A DNA stretch of 64,000 nucleotides from Solea solea (lineage: Eukaryota; Chordata; Actinopteri; Pleuronectiformes; Soleidae): assembly GCF_958295425.1 (NCBI RefSeq), contig NC_081144.1, positions 9,361,186 through 9,425,185 on the forward strand, read 5' to 3'. Below are positions 23,872 to 39,300 of this stretch, in pieces. A program made the translations under genes and the position numbers. The notes beneath the pieces are model-generated. The model made no database searches. It saw only the letters and a list, made by a program, of their open reading frames with translations, and had not been told where the DNA came from. The number at the start of each line of letters is the position of its first letter. The first letter of the stretch is position 1.

Positions 23872-26800
23872 GTATTCCTATTTGTTGTCTCACATTTAAC
23901 CGTTCAGTGCATAAAACAGAAAACAATAACAATCCGTTGTCAGATAAATTAATATGCATGTACATTTGATTTCTGTTCACAGGTGCTGTACAATGAGTAC
24001 AAGTACTTCTTCAACTTGTACTTTTTGCTTTTGGCCTGCTCTCAGTTTATTGAAGAGCTACGTTTGGGTGCCCTCTACACCTACTGGGTCCCATTGGTAT
24101 GTGGCACATTACAAACCTTTGTTCCCCTTAATTTTACACACTTAAACTGTGCTGAATACATGTTAACTTGGATGGTTTTTTTAAAGTATTTCAAACACAC
24201 ACACAGTTGCCACAGCACTCATGTTCATGTAATTGTTGTGTTGTCACATTTAAAATGGTTTCACTCCCCCCCCCCCCCCTCCAGGGCATTGTTTTGATTG
24301 TCACCATCATGAGAGAGGCAGTCGAAGAAATAAGATGCTATCTTCGAGACAAAGAGGTGAACTCTCAGATTTACAGCAAGCTGTCGACAAGAGGTACGGA
24401 TTAGGAGCATTTGGCGACAGCGGTTTCGTTTTGTCTGTGTTGATATCTGAACCATGTTGCTTATTTCTCGGCATCAACGTCTATTAACTGTAGGAGGTTG
24501 GTCCTAATAAAACTTATTGGGGCAGGGGGGAAATGGAAGGTAATTCAAAGCAGAGATGTAAAACGTGTACATAAGAGACCTTGGTATAAAGTGCTACCAG
24601 CAATAAAAAGCAGGAGACCTCTTGTGGTTTCCATCACTCTGTCCCTTTGATGTGGCAGCTTGTTCTACTCATAAACACAATGACTGGTTGCCGCCATGAT
24701 AGCAGCCCCGGTGCATATTTTAGGGTTTATAGAAGTCAAAGCCTCTTCTTTTAGATCCATGCCATGTTTGTTTTTGAAACCTGCTGTACAGATTATTCTG
24801 ATCTTAATTTTTGTAAAGACGCTCATCGGAGTTTATTGCACTAATCGAGCCAAGCACTTCTGTGAAGCCCCACAAACCCTAATCCTCAGCAATATTAATG
24901 TGCTTTAATGTCTTACATATGCATAGCCCAGAGGTCATGGAAGAGGTCAAGGGTCGGTGATCTCTTCCAAACAATTTTGCCTGTTCATTCTGAATGGAAT
25001 GAGGGAAAAGGCTCAACTCCCCTTGCATTCTTTCAAATCTGCATGGAAAATTACTTTCCAAAACTGACTGGTAAAGAATGTTCACCAAGAGAAGACTTTG
25101 GTACTCGATTTTAACTATGAAATTTGATTGAAAGAAATGTGTTTAAACTTCCTTCATACTTAGAAAAAGAAGATATGTTTTTGATTGACACATTTTAATG
25201 TCTGTTATGTTTTAAATATATTTAACCCACATTAAAAACTTAATTAACTAAACTTTGTCTCTGTTTTTTAGGCACAGTCAAGGTCAAAAGCAGCGGTATT
25301 CAAGTCGGGGATCTTATAATTGTGGAAAAGGTTTGTTGAAGCTTGTTTCATCCACATCTGTGAATAGTTTTGCTTTTTAGGACTGTCAAGTTCCCGTTTT
25401 ATATGAGAGCGAGTAATGAGGGAGCTGTTAATCTTTTGTCCTCTAGTCCTCCACCTCGACTGAGGTGAAAGGAGTTAGTAAAGATTTTGTAATCTTGTGA
25501 TCAATGCTGAGCTCCAGCCTGTCAACCTCAATGCATACACAGCAGACACAAACCTAAAATGCCTTAAATTATATCTAAGACACAAATTCAATTAAGTACT
25601 GTTTATTGATGTCGTTTTGTTTTTACTTTGTAAGCACATTTATTGTTTGTAGTTGTTTCAAATATATTGTGCTTCTCTTGTTGTGGGCAGAGTGGATTCT
25701 CTGAGGTCTTTGTACATGAAATATGAGAAGTCAGTCTTGTCTTCAGTTTCCAACTCATTTCACTCATTTCAGTGCAGCTGAAGGAAAGGTCACACATGTT
25801 GTCCTACACTTTTCACTAATATGACCGAGTGATTCAGAGTTATGCGGGTGGCAATTTAGTGAGACATTTCAGCAGACGTGAAACCAGTAGCTGTCTTTGA
25901 AAATCTTTGGTATTTTTTTTTTTAAATTAACTTTGCATCATAAATAGTTATAACATATCTTTATTAGACTATGGACTACTTAGCAGTAATCCATAAACTG
26001 TTTGGCGACTTTGTCTAGTGGAGGGACCAGTCTGGGCAGAGTGTAAAACTTGGTCAGGGTCCCATTCAGGCCATGACATGATGATTTGTGCTCGAGGGCT
26101 TATTTTTTTTCACTGTGTGGCTGTTAGTAATGTTTAACATGAAGTGTAAAATGTCTTAACTTCACTACAGTTTAAGGGAGCAGGAGGGGAAAAGAAGCAG
26201 GAAATGGTGTTGAAGTCATGTTTTTCCTCTCTGCCTTTCTTTGTAGAACCAGCGTGTTCCTGCTGACATGATCTTTTTAAGGACCTCTGAAAGAAATGGT
26301 AAACATCTGCTGGTCATTCATCCAGATCTCCACAACAGACTGACTGACTGACAGACTGACTGGGGAAACGACTTGTTTAAAAAGGAGCTGAGGTGCAGGG
26401 ATTAGCCCTGAGTCAGGACAGGAAGTCCTACAATGTCTAAATTGTAATTGGGTCCAGTGCTAAAATATCATTCAGCATGTGGTTGGTGTGGCGGAGAATT
26501 GCTCCTGCATATAATGCCAAGATGACCACTGTCTGCCCTCTGTCTTCGTCAGTGACTAATTTTGTCTTTCAAATGAGAAGGAAAATAATGAAAATAAAAT
26601 GGAGGCACTCCCAAGAATCAAATGCAAAATAAGGAAAGGACACATGAGCAGAGAATGCTTCACCTGAGTAGTCAAATAAGGATTAGGGCAAGATTTGTAA
26701 GTGATGTAAGCTGCTCTAAAGCATAACATATCAAGACTCTTATTACAGGAACATGTTTTATTTTCAGCTTTCAGAGGACTCTGTTAGAAGAGCTAGATGC

Positions 26801-29800
26801 ATGTTTTTGTGGCACCTTCCTGTTGGGGGAAGAAAAACAACAGCTTTGTTTTACTGGAAATAGTGCTTGGTTATCTCTCTTCCATGTGGAGGCCATTAGG
26901 TCAATTATGAAGAGCCTAGGCCAGGATTGGGAGTTTGGGCAGGATGACGCATGCAGCCCAATGGGGGGATGGGCTTTGGTGAATGCCTCCACTTCTACTC
27001 CAGCTGGATTCCCAAAATAAAGTCTAGTAAAATCTCTTAGAAGTTGCTGTTAATTTGTAACTTCAAAAAAAAATGGTTTTGTTGCCCCATTTTATCCACA
27101 CATTTATTTAGAAAATACATTGGAACAATTACAGTCAGATACCAGCAGCAGCTTTCAGTATGTTTTGAAATAAGAATGTGGATTTTCAATACCATCACCC
27201 AGATTAAAGATGATGGGGTCCCCCGTTTGTTGAAGCTCTTCTCTTCTCTGTTACAGGCTCCTGTTTCCTGCGGACTGACCAACTGGACGGAGAGACGGAC
27301 TGGAAACTACGCCTCCCAGTGGCCTGCACGCAGAGACTGCCAACTGCTGCCGTGAGTCGTAAAATAAACATGGAGAGGCAGTGAGGAGAAAATTGCGTGT
27401 TGCAACACTGCATTTTTTTGACATTGCTGTGCAGTAGAGACTCATGTATTCAGGTGTAATTACTAACCAGCCCACTGGTCTAATAGAAGCATGTCTTTCA
27501 TAAGGACAAGGTGGTTGTTAAAGTAGAGTGCAGGATGAGCTCAGACCTGTACTGTTAGAAGAGTTCTTCAGGTTGGGTTTTAAAGGGAAATATTTATTCT
27601 TGTTTTATTATTTTTATTACAGTTATTCTCTTGAAATAATTGAAAAAGATAATTCAGTTTGCACCATCAGACAGTAGGTTTTAGTATAATGCATATAAGA
27701 TGGTGTTTTTGTTTTTTTAATTATGTTATGTTATATTGACGATACATAGTGGCGGCTTGGCTGTCCAAGAATTTTTGATATTAAAGAAAATGCTGAACTG
27801 ATGCAGTATATTTATCTAAAGTTGTAAAACCAATCAACCCTAACCCTTTTTTGTTTGTTATTTGGTATATATTTTTAAATCATTTAATCATTTTATCTAA
27901 ATGTGCCAAAATAAATGTGGAAAAAAACAAAGCATGTCCCAGGATTCAGGAGAATGAAAAAAAAAAAAAAAAAAAACACTGTGTCAAACAAGTTTCGTCA
28001 CCTGCTCTCATGGCCTGCATTGCTGCGTGGGGAACAGTTGTTTGTAATTAACAATATATGGCTCAGCATTTTAGGAAAGGACTAAACACATACATTAACT
28101 GCCATGTATTAGTTATTATTTGAATGTCTCATAGCAGTTTGTCTGCTACTAATCAAGCAAAGGTTCTCTTTATGACACAATAGAGCAAACACGGCTGCTA
28201 CACAAACCAAAAAAACTAATTTAGCGGTGACACATTTTAATGTTTGATATCAAATAAAAGGCTAGTGTTTTGGTTTGCTAATCAGTTTTATTTATTCTGA
28301 CGTCTTACATGTAAATATTTGCAGTGATGGTAATGGGATATATTTAAGGATTTGAACTGCTGGTGAAACAAAACAAATATACTTGGCACAGGATTGGCCC
28401 CTCTGTTGCTCTCTCTTAGACAAACATGATGACCCATCTGTCATGGTCAGACTGGCCATCAGCGATGTCTCACCTCTATCAGTGACTCATTGAAATGCCT
28501 GTAAAATGTTCCATCCTTTTAGAGTGAGAATTCTTTTTTACATGAAAACAGTAGATGTCACTTTAGCTGTTTGGAAAAAAACATAGAGTTTACACCAGGC
28601 AGGCAACCATGGTGCCCCTGACCGCCACCCTCTCATTAATCAACTCCCCCAAAACATAATCATTTTTTAGAGACACACAGATGTTTGCACAGATATTGTT
28701 CCTAGGACACTGCATTGACCTTTGTTCTTTTATACAGCCTTAACAAAGTGTTTCCCTGAACCTTAAATAATAATAAACACAATTCTAATCTTAGCCCATA
28801 ACTTAACCAGCTCCCCAGAGATGAGCTTGTGCCTCATTAGGACCAGCTTCTGGTCCCCATGTGGACTGTTTGGTCCTGACAAGGTCAGTGTTTATGCTAC
28901 AAAAGGTCCCAAAGACAAGTGCACACACACACAAACATGTTTTTGTATCTTAGTAAGAACACATCATAGATGTAATGCGTTCCCTCGCCCCTTACCCTAA
29001 CCTTAGCCATTACAACTGAGTACCTCACCCTGACATAAACCTAACTCTAACCCCAAAACCAGGTCTTACTCCTAAAAACAGCCCTTTAAAGAAGTGTATA
29101 CACACACACACAGACACGTCTACGGTGAGAACAGTACCTGCTTGTGTCCTCGCTAGCACATTGTGTAATAGTGTGATATCCACCATATTTGTCAAACAAA
29201 TAAGGAACATTTATTGTTTCTGTGTCTCATAGTTGTTTGTCTACAAATTGTAGCCTCAAGCAGAAGCTCTTTGTGTATAGTGCATAACCATATAGCAAAC
29301 ACTGCTGTTATACTGCCTGTAAATGTTAATATAAAGCTTGAGGCTCTACATCAGAGGCTTGATATTTACTAAAATTATAATATTGGCTCTCACATTGTTA
29401 CAACAACTATCTGATTAAGCAGTACATTGTAAGAAAATCTGTTGTACTTGTTTTTGTCTAATTCACTTTAGAGAGATGAAAATAAAATAAAGAATATAAT
29501 AATCAACAGATTAATCTAAACTAGTGATACTTTTAAGATGAAGCAATGGTTGTAACTCGACCCTGAAGTGCTTCTTTCACAGTTGTGCTGCACGTTTTGC
29601 CACCCCTGCTCTCTGAGCCCACTGCTTTTGGGGAATAAACAAAATATGCCTCAGGATTCCGGTGAAAGAAAATCGAAAATAACTGCCATACAAACAAGTT
29701 GAAGAGTATTTTTGTTTGAATGTCTCATAGCAGTTTGTCACCTCAAGCAGAAATTCTCAATGTTAAACCATAGAGCAAACACTGCAGCTAAACAAACTAA

Positions 29801-30310
29801 ATGATAATAAAAGCCTTGCAGTCCATGTCTTACACATAAACTGATTAATTTGCCTCGGTGCTAAAAAAATCAATTTTGACTTCTAAAATGAAAATATTGG
29901 CTGTGTTGTTGTCTGCGACTGTGTATTTGAGAGTATTTGTTTTTGACTATTGGAGAACACACTTTGAAGATGTCAATGTGTGTGAGAGAGAAATGCACGA
30001 CCTGAAGGAGCTTTAGGTTTTAACAAAGAATCCTAATCTTTTGAACTGAATTTATAAAAACAACTTCACTGAGCCGTCTCTCCTTGCTGTTGAATAATTG
30101 AGTTAATGCTGAGTTAATCATGTCTCCTAAACCAAACAGATATCTAACTAGATGGTGTGCATGAGTGTGCATCTATGTGAGTCACATTCTCATATGTGAC
30201 CTGCTTTGTTTGTGATTATTTTGCATGTTAACATAACCAAATCACAGCACATTATGATTACATCAGTATGGCATTGTGTTAAATGATGTAGTGTGAAACA
30301 GTAATTGAGT

Positions 30311-30367
<57 letters not shown>

Positions 30368-33300
30368 TCTTTAGTCATCTCACAGAGAAATTCACAAAGA
30401 AGAAAAAAGAAATAAGCAAATAGATAAAGGAGTGGAACTGGTTGACACGAGAGTGAATGCAAAAATGATGTGCTGACATCTATAACATGCTTTACATATT
30501 GTTGTTTCACAACCGTTCTCGACTGCGTCCACAATTTTGTTTGTTGTCCCGTACGCGGTCCAGCCATATAGGCGGTTTTCACCTCATCTTGTTTGAGAGT
30601 AAACTCAGCCTCAGGATTTATATGATAATACCAATAAGTAGCTGCTATGTTTGTCAACCAAGTTAAGGAATATTTATTATTCTAATGTCTCGTAGCACTT
30701 TGTCTGCTAATTACTGCCCCAGGCAAAAGCTCTCAGTGTAAAATGCAAATCCAGGTAATTTCATCTGACTAGTTAAATATTTTTTTATGTTACATAAAAG
30801 GCATTGCTTGTTCTTGTTTTCTCAATTGTTTCTAATTATTCAAGTGGATTTTCCCTGTGTCATGTGTCAGTGATCCTACAGTAAGCCATATTTTCTTGTT
30901 TTACAGGACCTCCTCCAAATCAGATCATATGTGTATGCAGAAGAGCCAAACATTGACATCCATAACTTCATTGGAACTTTTACCAGGGTGAGTGTTTACA
31001 TTCCTGTTCACAAAAACCACATGTTCCATGAACACAACCTCCTGCTATGTTATTCTGGTGGCGATATTTGTTACCGTGTCACTTCCAAAATTCACAAAAG
31101 CAACATTGCTTGGACAAAATAATGTTTAGGAACTTTAGGAAGTGCCAATGTAATGTAACCCAAAGTTGGATCATACAACATGCACAAACACAGACCTTTA
31201 TTAGATAGGACAGATTAGAGCATGAAAGGGTGAGAGAGAAGAGACAAAGCAAAGGGTCGCAAGCTGGAAGCTAACCTGCAGTCGATGAAACAGATGAAGA
31301 TGAAATGGTTTGTTGAAGTATTAGTTCATTCACTTTGAATTAAGAGGGGTCGGCCGTCCTTCCTCTCGCTTTGATCATTAATCTCTAATCAAGTTTTATA
31401 GTAGAGGAATAATGCATCAATGTAGGAACAGAAAACAATCTCGAGCAGCCCTTGGCCAAGAGGAAAGGAATTGGGCTTGTAACTGTAGTGTTGCCAGTTA
31501 AAATCCCGGGGCAAAGCACCCACTCCCAGAGTGCAGGAAAGTGCAGAGGTTAGATTCACTATCACAAAACTAATTCTTCATTCCTCCAATCATAAAATGT
31601 TCCTCTCCCTCTTCCTTCTCATGTACCAGATGACAAAGCCAAGTATTAAGACAGTGATTTAAACACATTAAATAAATAAACTAATCTTGAATATCACTGT
31701 TCATTAAAACAAACTTGTGTGTGTGTGTGTGACCGATGAGCCCAATCCTGAAACATGTACACAGTGCGCTCTCGTGTGGACAGTCCAGCCATGTGCAGCA
31801 CAGCATGTCCACTCTGACCCATGTGCAGTCTCTGTAGCTCATTCTGCACACATTATTTCTCTAAATGTTTTTATACCTTGTGATGTGATATTTTGGCACA
31901 AAGTTAAATTGCTTTAAGATGAGACACTGAGCAAATTCATTTTTCTTAACATAATGAACAGAAGAGAAACTTCTAATCAAACAGCAACACTCTGTTGAGT
32001 GTCATGTTAATGTAACCTGTATAAATAAGACGGTTAAGATTTGTAAAAACACTAGAAACAGATGTCTCTTTTGTTGTTTGTCTTTCTTCTCTCAAGAAAG
32101 GACAAGCCATTGATGAAGGGTCGATGAGGATAATATTAACATTTATCAGAGATTAGTATAGTTATATAATCTATAGTAATATTTATAGTTGTAGTATTTA
32201 ATCTGTGGTGTTGAAGCTCTGGAACCATATCAAAATCAATGAACAGATTGTGTACCTTTCTCATTTCGTATGTATTTGCATGTTGTGTTACACTGTTACA
32301 GGAGGACGCAGACCCCCCTGTCAATGAGAGTCTCAGCATTGAGAACACCCTGTGGGCCAGCACTGTTGTTGCCTCTGGTAAATATCTGGCTATAAAGCAG
32401 CTTGCACTCAGGAAGTAACCAAAGCCATCATTTTGCTCTCAGCTTATGGAAACATTGCTTTCATCACAACTGTTGATCTCATGAGTTGACAAACCAAAAC
32501 ACATACACAGAGGGGAAACTCATAAGGCATTTAGTCTATTTGCTCATTTATAAATGGCTCAAGGGCAGCTTACCATAATGGTAAAGAAAGTGAGTTTTCT
32601 GTTTTCCCAACAGGTTACAAAATTTTACCCCTCAGTTACCTATTAAGCAGCTGGAAATCTATATTCCAAATGACAATCTTAATTTGTAAATGTCCATACC
32701 TGTTAATTTTATAAATTTGGGAGACATGGTCATGGCGTATTATGTTTTATATAATGTTGCCTCTTCATTTTATTAGCCTGAGGCATTTTTTTTTCTTTTC
32801 TCGTTTCCCTCCCATTAGGCACAGTGGTGGGGGTTGTGATTTACACAGGAAAGGAGCTGCGCAGTGTCATGAACACCTCAAACCCAAGGCACAAGGTACA
32901 GTTGTGTGAAATGGAGTCTGAAAAGAAAACAACATTAAGTCATTTATTCTGCACACAGATGCATTTGGTTGACGTATTTTCACATTTACATCAAATGTGT
33001 CCTCCTAAACCTAATTTTTTAAGTGTTCTGTATCTGCATTATTTACTTAGACTTTTATATTATACATACGCACACATTTGTCTGATGCATCATGTTTCTC
33101 TGTTGCATCTATAGGTGGGTTTGATTGACCTGGAAGTGAACTGTTTGACTAAGATTCTATTTGGGGCCCTGGTAGTGGTGTCACTGGTCATGGTGGCTCT
33201 CCAGCACTTCGCTGGCCGCTGGTACCTCCAGATCTTTCGCTTCCTGCTGCTCTTCTCTCACATCGTGCCCATCAGGTGTGATTTAGGTTTCAAAGTCATC

Positions 33301-36300
33301 CACAGTGTTTTAAGAGACGAAAAATGCACTGATAAACTTTTTTATTATTATTTGATGCAGTTTGAGAGTCAATCTGGATATGGGAAAGATGGTTTTCAGC
33401 TGGATGATCAAGAAAGACTCCAAGATCCCTGGGACGGTAGTGAGGGCAAGCACCATACCTGAACAGCTTGGACGCATCTCCTACCTGCTGACTGACAAAA
33501 CAGGTTAGACTGCAGGAAACGGCCATGAAAAACAGCAGAGCTTTTAGATAGATTTGGCTCTGTGGCCAAAAGAACTAAAGCCAGTGTTTAAAGCACTTAA
33601 ATGAGAGTGTATAGAGGTGAAGATTTACCAAGGAAGTATCCATTTCCTGGGGGGTTTTGCTCTGAGGTGGGCTGTATTTTTTATTTTTTTTTTACTTTCA
33701 GAGACCTACTTTTGAACATTTAAATCATAAAACAAGCCTCAAGTCTCTCATTCTTACACACATTAACTTCCATCAGTGCACTTCATCTGCCACGAGGTGT
33801 TGTACATCATTTTTACAGCCCAAGTTCCCGTTAAAATGATCAGCCGTTTTCCCCCAACCTAAGCATGGTAAGGCCAGAGGGGGCTCTGCAGGTCAGGTTA
33901 ATGTATGTGTGAGGCCCCTGAGCTTTTGGAAATGCTTTTAGAGTGAGTGTAAGGATACAGAGGTTGTGTGTGGCATCAAAGAAAAGGCCTCTGGATTTCT
34001 GAACATTTATTCCAGTAAAAATACCTAACATGCAAACTCTTGTCTTAAGTAGCTGATTACCGTTTGTAAATCCCATCTCGTTTAACATGAATCCCTGTCT
34101 ATTTAAAGTACTTCTGTAGATATTGACATTAGAAGTGTTTGTTCCATATTGTGTGCTGTCAGCCTATAATTGTTCTATAACTGTTTCAGTTCTACATATT
34201 TGGCATAACTATTATTATGTGAATGTATTTCATGTAACCTTTTAACAGGGACTCTTACCCAAAATGAAATGGTGTTCCGGCGGCTCCATCTTGGAACTGT
34301 GGCATATGGAATGGACTCAATGGATGAAGTACAGAGCCATGTGTTCAGCGCCTACACACAGGTGAAAAGAAAACAGCTGAAATGAACAAATCTGCTCAAA
34401 AAGATTAGGAAGAAAGTTGAAAAGATTGAAATTGTGAAAATGTGGGAGAGGCTAAAACAAACAGACATGCACATTGTTTTAAAAAACATATCAGTTTGTG
34501 ATTATTATGTGCTTGAATGCTTCCTGACCTCAGATGACACCCTTTGTCCCCCTTGACACCAGAGGTTAGTGAAGCAGGAAACAGGATTAGCCCACAAGCG
34601 AAGCACTGACCGGACTTCTTTAATGATGCTGCCATTAACCCCTGGAACGCACAGCTTTCTAAAAATAGCAGGGCCATAATGCAAAAGAATTTTTTTCCCC
34701 CATGTTTTCTTTACACATCTGGTTATGTTTAAAGGCCACTGTCACAGCAGTGATTGAAACTGGGTTGATTAAGAAACTGGTTTCTCAGACTTGTCTACAC
34801 ATCTCCCTTTTTCCACTTAGCCTTTTGAATGTGTGTCTTTGTTTATTGTCCAAGTGTTTAGACACTCATACAGCTTCTTTCTGACAGTTCCACTCAATAT
34901 AATAGCTGCCTTCTCTTATAAAAACATTGACCACTATTAAAAATGGTGTCATTTGTCTGCAGCCCACCCATGACCTTCCAGCCTCCAGGGCTCCGGCAGC
35001 AACTAAGGTCCGCAAGACCATCAGCAGTAGAGTTCATGAGGCTGTAAAGGCCATCGCCCTGGTGCACAATGTAACACCAGTGTATGAGTCCAATGGGGTG
35101 ACGGACCAGGCTGAGGCTGAGCAGCATTATGAAGACACATGCAGAGTCTACCAGGCATCCAGCCCAGATGAGGTATGAGGTTTTCATTGTTGACATTCAT
35201 GTTAATTTCATCCAATGATGTTTCAAACCCTACAGGGCATAAAATCTGGGCTTGATTTCAAACAAAATATTTCTTATTTACGGAGAGGTTGACAGCAAAA
35301 GGCTGTTTTCATATTAATCTGCCAAGTTACTTTCAAGGAAATTAAACTTTCTTTTGTGGCGAAACATGTCCCAAATTGTTCTTAAAGACATGTCACCTTT
35401 AACATTCTTTTATATTCTGTTTCATCACATCTCCATTAAACAGCAGCTTTTTTGGAGAACTTACAAAAATATACTAAATTGTCGAGAAGATGTTCTCAAT
35501 TGTCTGTTACTGAAAGTGACATTAATACTGCGAGTCTAATTTCAAGAAACTTGGAATGGAGAGTTTAACACATGCTTCATGAATAAGAGGAATAATAAAA
35601 ATAATAATACTGGGGCTGGACAATAAAACCTCTTTTGTTTTTTTAGTCTGTGAGGAACTTTAGGCTCGGACATTTCCGACATTTATTATACAAACAGCGA
35701 CAGTGTATCCATCACATGGTATACATAAATAAAAAGACACCTTGAAGTTAAAATAATACAAGCCGACATGTTGGGAAATGTACACTTGTCAGGCCAAACA
35801 GGGGAGGCCTGACAGGAAAGCTTGTCTTCCGATCTAAAGATGGAGAGCTGTTCATTTTTTATCAACTGAAGCTATTATCTGGAGTGTATATGCTCTTTCT
35901 ATTTTAAAGTGGAACATTCACAAAAGGCATTCTATATTTATGTCCTTGATCAGTGTAAATTCTTTAAACATCAGGAAGCGGGCTGTGGAATTCAACTTGA
36001 TCAGTTTCCTGTGGCGTAAATGCGGATTTCCTTAATGTGCACTCCATCCCATTGCACTTATCCCCTTTTTGAATTGCCTCTTTGATGTATACTTTAATAA
36101 AGCCCTCCGTATCTGTTGTGTGGTTAAAGAACTTTGTTTTGGTTTGTTGGTGAAAAAAAACAATGAAAAACAATTTGAGTTGCTCAGTCATAAATCATGC
36201 ACTGCATACAGTCTCTGTATACTGAGATGTAGTTTGCTTTCTCCAGCTGTCAGGAAGTCCTAATATAGATCTGGTTTTCACTGTGAGTAGTAAGGACACA

Positions 36301-39300
36301 ATGTGAGTTTTTACTATGTTGGTTAACGTTAACATTTTTCCTTGTTGCTTTAAAGACATTCAGATTCAAATAAAAATAGGATACCACGCATTAAACATTT
36401 TTTTTTTTATATGTAACCATAATCGGTGGATTGGTGACTGAAATTGGTGGCGGATCACACGTGTGTGATTCAGTGTGGAAAGCTGATACCTTGTGCATTT
36501 TAAAACCTACTGGGCGATGTGGTGGTTCTGAGTCAAGACAACTGACTATATCATTATTGAAGTCAGTTAGAATGGACAGGCGCCACATATGCTCCTGTTA
36601 CAAGGTGGTGATGCCGTGGCCGACACCAGATCCCCAAATGCCTCTTCAGTGAATATTTCTAGACTGTGACTAAGCACAGTCTTCATATTTCCCAACCTGG
36701 ATGACAAACATTACGGTAGTCCAAGTGCGTCTGACGTTCAAGTCTTCCCGGTCGTGCATTGTCATACTTCGTGAACACATATTTCCAAAATAAGTAATTT
36801 TGGAACTGCAAAGTCTGTGGTTTCTAAGATTGAGCTAGAACAGGGCAATCTTTGTTGTTTTTTCTCATCTGTGTCCATTTGGCCTCTCTACTATTATCTC
36901 TGTCAGAAGATGGATGATGAATTGGGTATGGGATCTGGCTTCTGGTCTGGAAGTTATTGGGCAATGTCGTCTCCCCTCTTTTTCTTCCCACGTACACACA
37001 CACACACTTATCCATTGTATTTATGGATGTTGTCCATTTGTGACATCCTTCAAAAAGAATCAAGCAGGAGCGATATTTTCACTTCAGAAATGGACATCTC
37101 CTTAGTTTATCAATCAATAGTCTTGAGTGCTGAAAATGCTTGAGCTATTGATTAGGACTTAAATGGTTACTGTGCTCTCTGACAAGTGAGTGCTCTGCTG
37201 TTATGCAAGTAATGGAGCATCATATTGACATTATGGCTTCACATAGGAATAATAAAATGTGGCGGTCAATTTTCTCTTTTATTGTATCTTTCTAGGTGTT
37301 GATGATATTGTTTTGTTTATTAAAAACACAGAATACTAGCGACTTGATCAATATGGCAGCCTGCGTGTAGTTTTTTGTATTTTCTCTGTCTGTATTTAAA
37401 CTGCCATCCACTGCAGTCTTTACATTGTGATGTTGATAGGTGTCGCTGGTGCAGTGGACGGAGAGTGTTGGGCTGACACTGGTGGGAAGAGACCAGTCCT
37501 CCATGCAGCTGCGGACCCCTACTGGCCAAATCCTGAACTTCACCATACTTCAGATTTTCCCCTTCACCTACGAGAGCAAGAGGATGGGCATCATTGTTCG
37601 AGTGAGTGCAAAAATGATCACTTGTGAATCATGTTCTCCACTTTAAGTTCCTTTATTCAGTATTGTATTAAAATGTCTTTCAATTAGTCATTTTTGAGCC
37701 ATGTGTCTGTTGCTAGGAGGCTATTTTTTTAAGCCTGTCTTTCACATGAAAAACAAATGTTTATTTTATTGCACATTATCTAAGGAAAACTTTACCTTAC
37801 AACGACCTCTGACTAAGTCGGATGACTAACTTTATTTTTTTGGCTGGGCTATAACTCAGGAAGCCTGGGATTTTGAAAGTCGACTTCCTCAAAATAATAT
37901 TTTCAAGCCCCGTGTGAATACCAAAATAAGCTATCCATTTCTAGGCAACACAAAATCCTGATAAAGTGCATGTTCACAGCAGCTCATATTGTGTAAATGA
38001 GTATTTCATGTTGGACATATTTTCTATATCGTGTTCCTTTCACACACAGAATAAAGGGACATGTTTGTTTTCTAGGATGAATCAAATGGAGAGATCACTT
38101 TCTATATGAAAGGAGCTGATGTGGTGATGGCAGGCATCGTCCAGTATAATGACTGGCTGGAGGAGGAGGTACAGTTTTCACAAATCATTTTGCGATGACA
38201 GTGTTTTTATGGCTGTTATTAATAACTCACAGGCTACTAGACAGTGTAACTCGCTGACTCCACATGATCATTCTGTTTTCAAGTGTGGAAACATGGCGAG
38301 GGAAGGTCTGAGGGTCCTTGTTGTGTCCAAGAAATCCCTGACTGAGGAGCAGTATCAAGATTTTGAGGTAAGCGCTCTCTTGTGGGTCAAACCCACAACG
38401 ATGTAAGGCTCACATGAAGGACTGTGTCTCACATTTGCTTCAAAGTAGAAGATGCTCTTGCTTAAGTTTGGATGGCAATGTTAAACATTCACACACTTTG
38501 GCTCTTAAAGTTATTACAGCTTGTAAACCATTGAAATCTCAATAATGTGTTGCACATGTGCTAAACTCAAATTATAATGTAATATGTGTCGGAGTGATTT
38601 TATGTTGACACGGGAAGTATTTCTAAATGTCAAAGAGTGATTTTTGGGTAACTGGACTAACCCCTGACCCCCACCTCTTGTCCTCACACCCATACACACA
38701 AACACACACCAGTCCGACTCATTGTTGAAGCAAGGCAGGGCAGTCTCCCCTGCAGTCTTCATTCCCAGGCCCATTACTGAAGTGTGTAATTGTCTGAGCA
38801 GAGCGGGTGGGCAGCAGTGAGTCATCAACTGAGTCACACACAAAGTTTGTGTTCCTGTATGAGTCACACTGCGATTATTTTTGCTTTATCTCACTTACTA
38901 ATAGCAATGTAGCTGGACAACAGTCAACTAAACTAACTAACATCACTAAGTGAACTTCATATCATCATATATGGAACTTCGTGCACATGTCGAATATCAT
39001 GTGTTCAAACTGCTCATCTCTCTGTAAATTGCATGTTTCTATGAATGTGTGCAAACTGTGTCAGGCTTCTTAGTTGCTGTTTTTCACATGTCCTCCCTGT
39101 GTTGCCATGTCTCTTCTCCAGCTCTTGTAATGTCAATATTGTCTTGTTCTATTCCAGGCTTTTATCTTGCAATGACTTTACCTTATTTTTGCTAATCTTA
39201 TCTCCCCCCCCACTCAAAATATTCCCATCTGGTCCTTGCTCCCCCAGGCACGGTATGTCCAGGCCAAGCTTAGTGTCCATGACCGCTCTCTGAAGGTGGC

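Larger units (their letters stand above)
27352..30906 (+). other. atp9a intron 7 (largest intron, repeat-rich)
   Basis: GT-AG intron of 3.55 kb. It holds a poly-A near 27957-27976, four diverged copies of a local repeat (about 27925-28225, 29185-29330, 29635-29800, 30600-30760), a telomere-motif-bearing fish repeat (28800-29110) and a (GATA)n tract. No alternative exon was recognised. Confidence 0.85.

Noticed and set aside
29000..29060. ACCCTAACC-like motifs suggesting interstitial telomere sequence
   Set aside because: The motifs are irregular and sit inside a known-type fish interspersed repeat between CA tracts, not a (TTAGGG)n array.
33115..33462. 115-codon frame continuing past atp9a exon 11
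   Set aside because: It reads through an 85-bp intron and enters exon 12 in the wrong frame.
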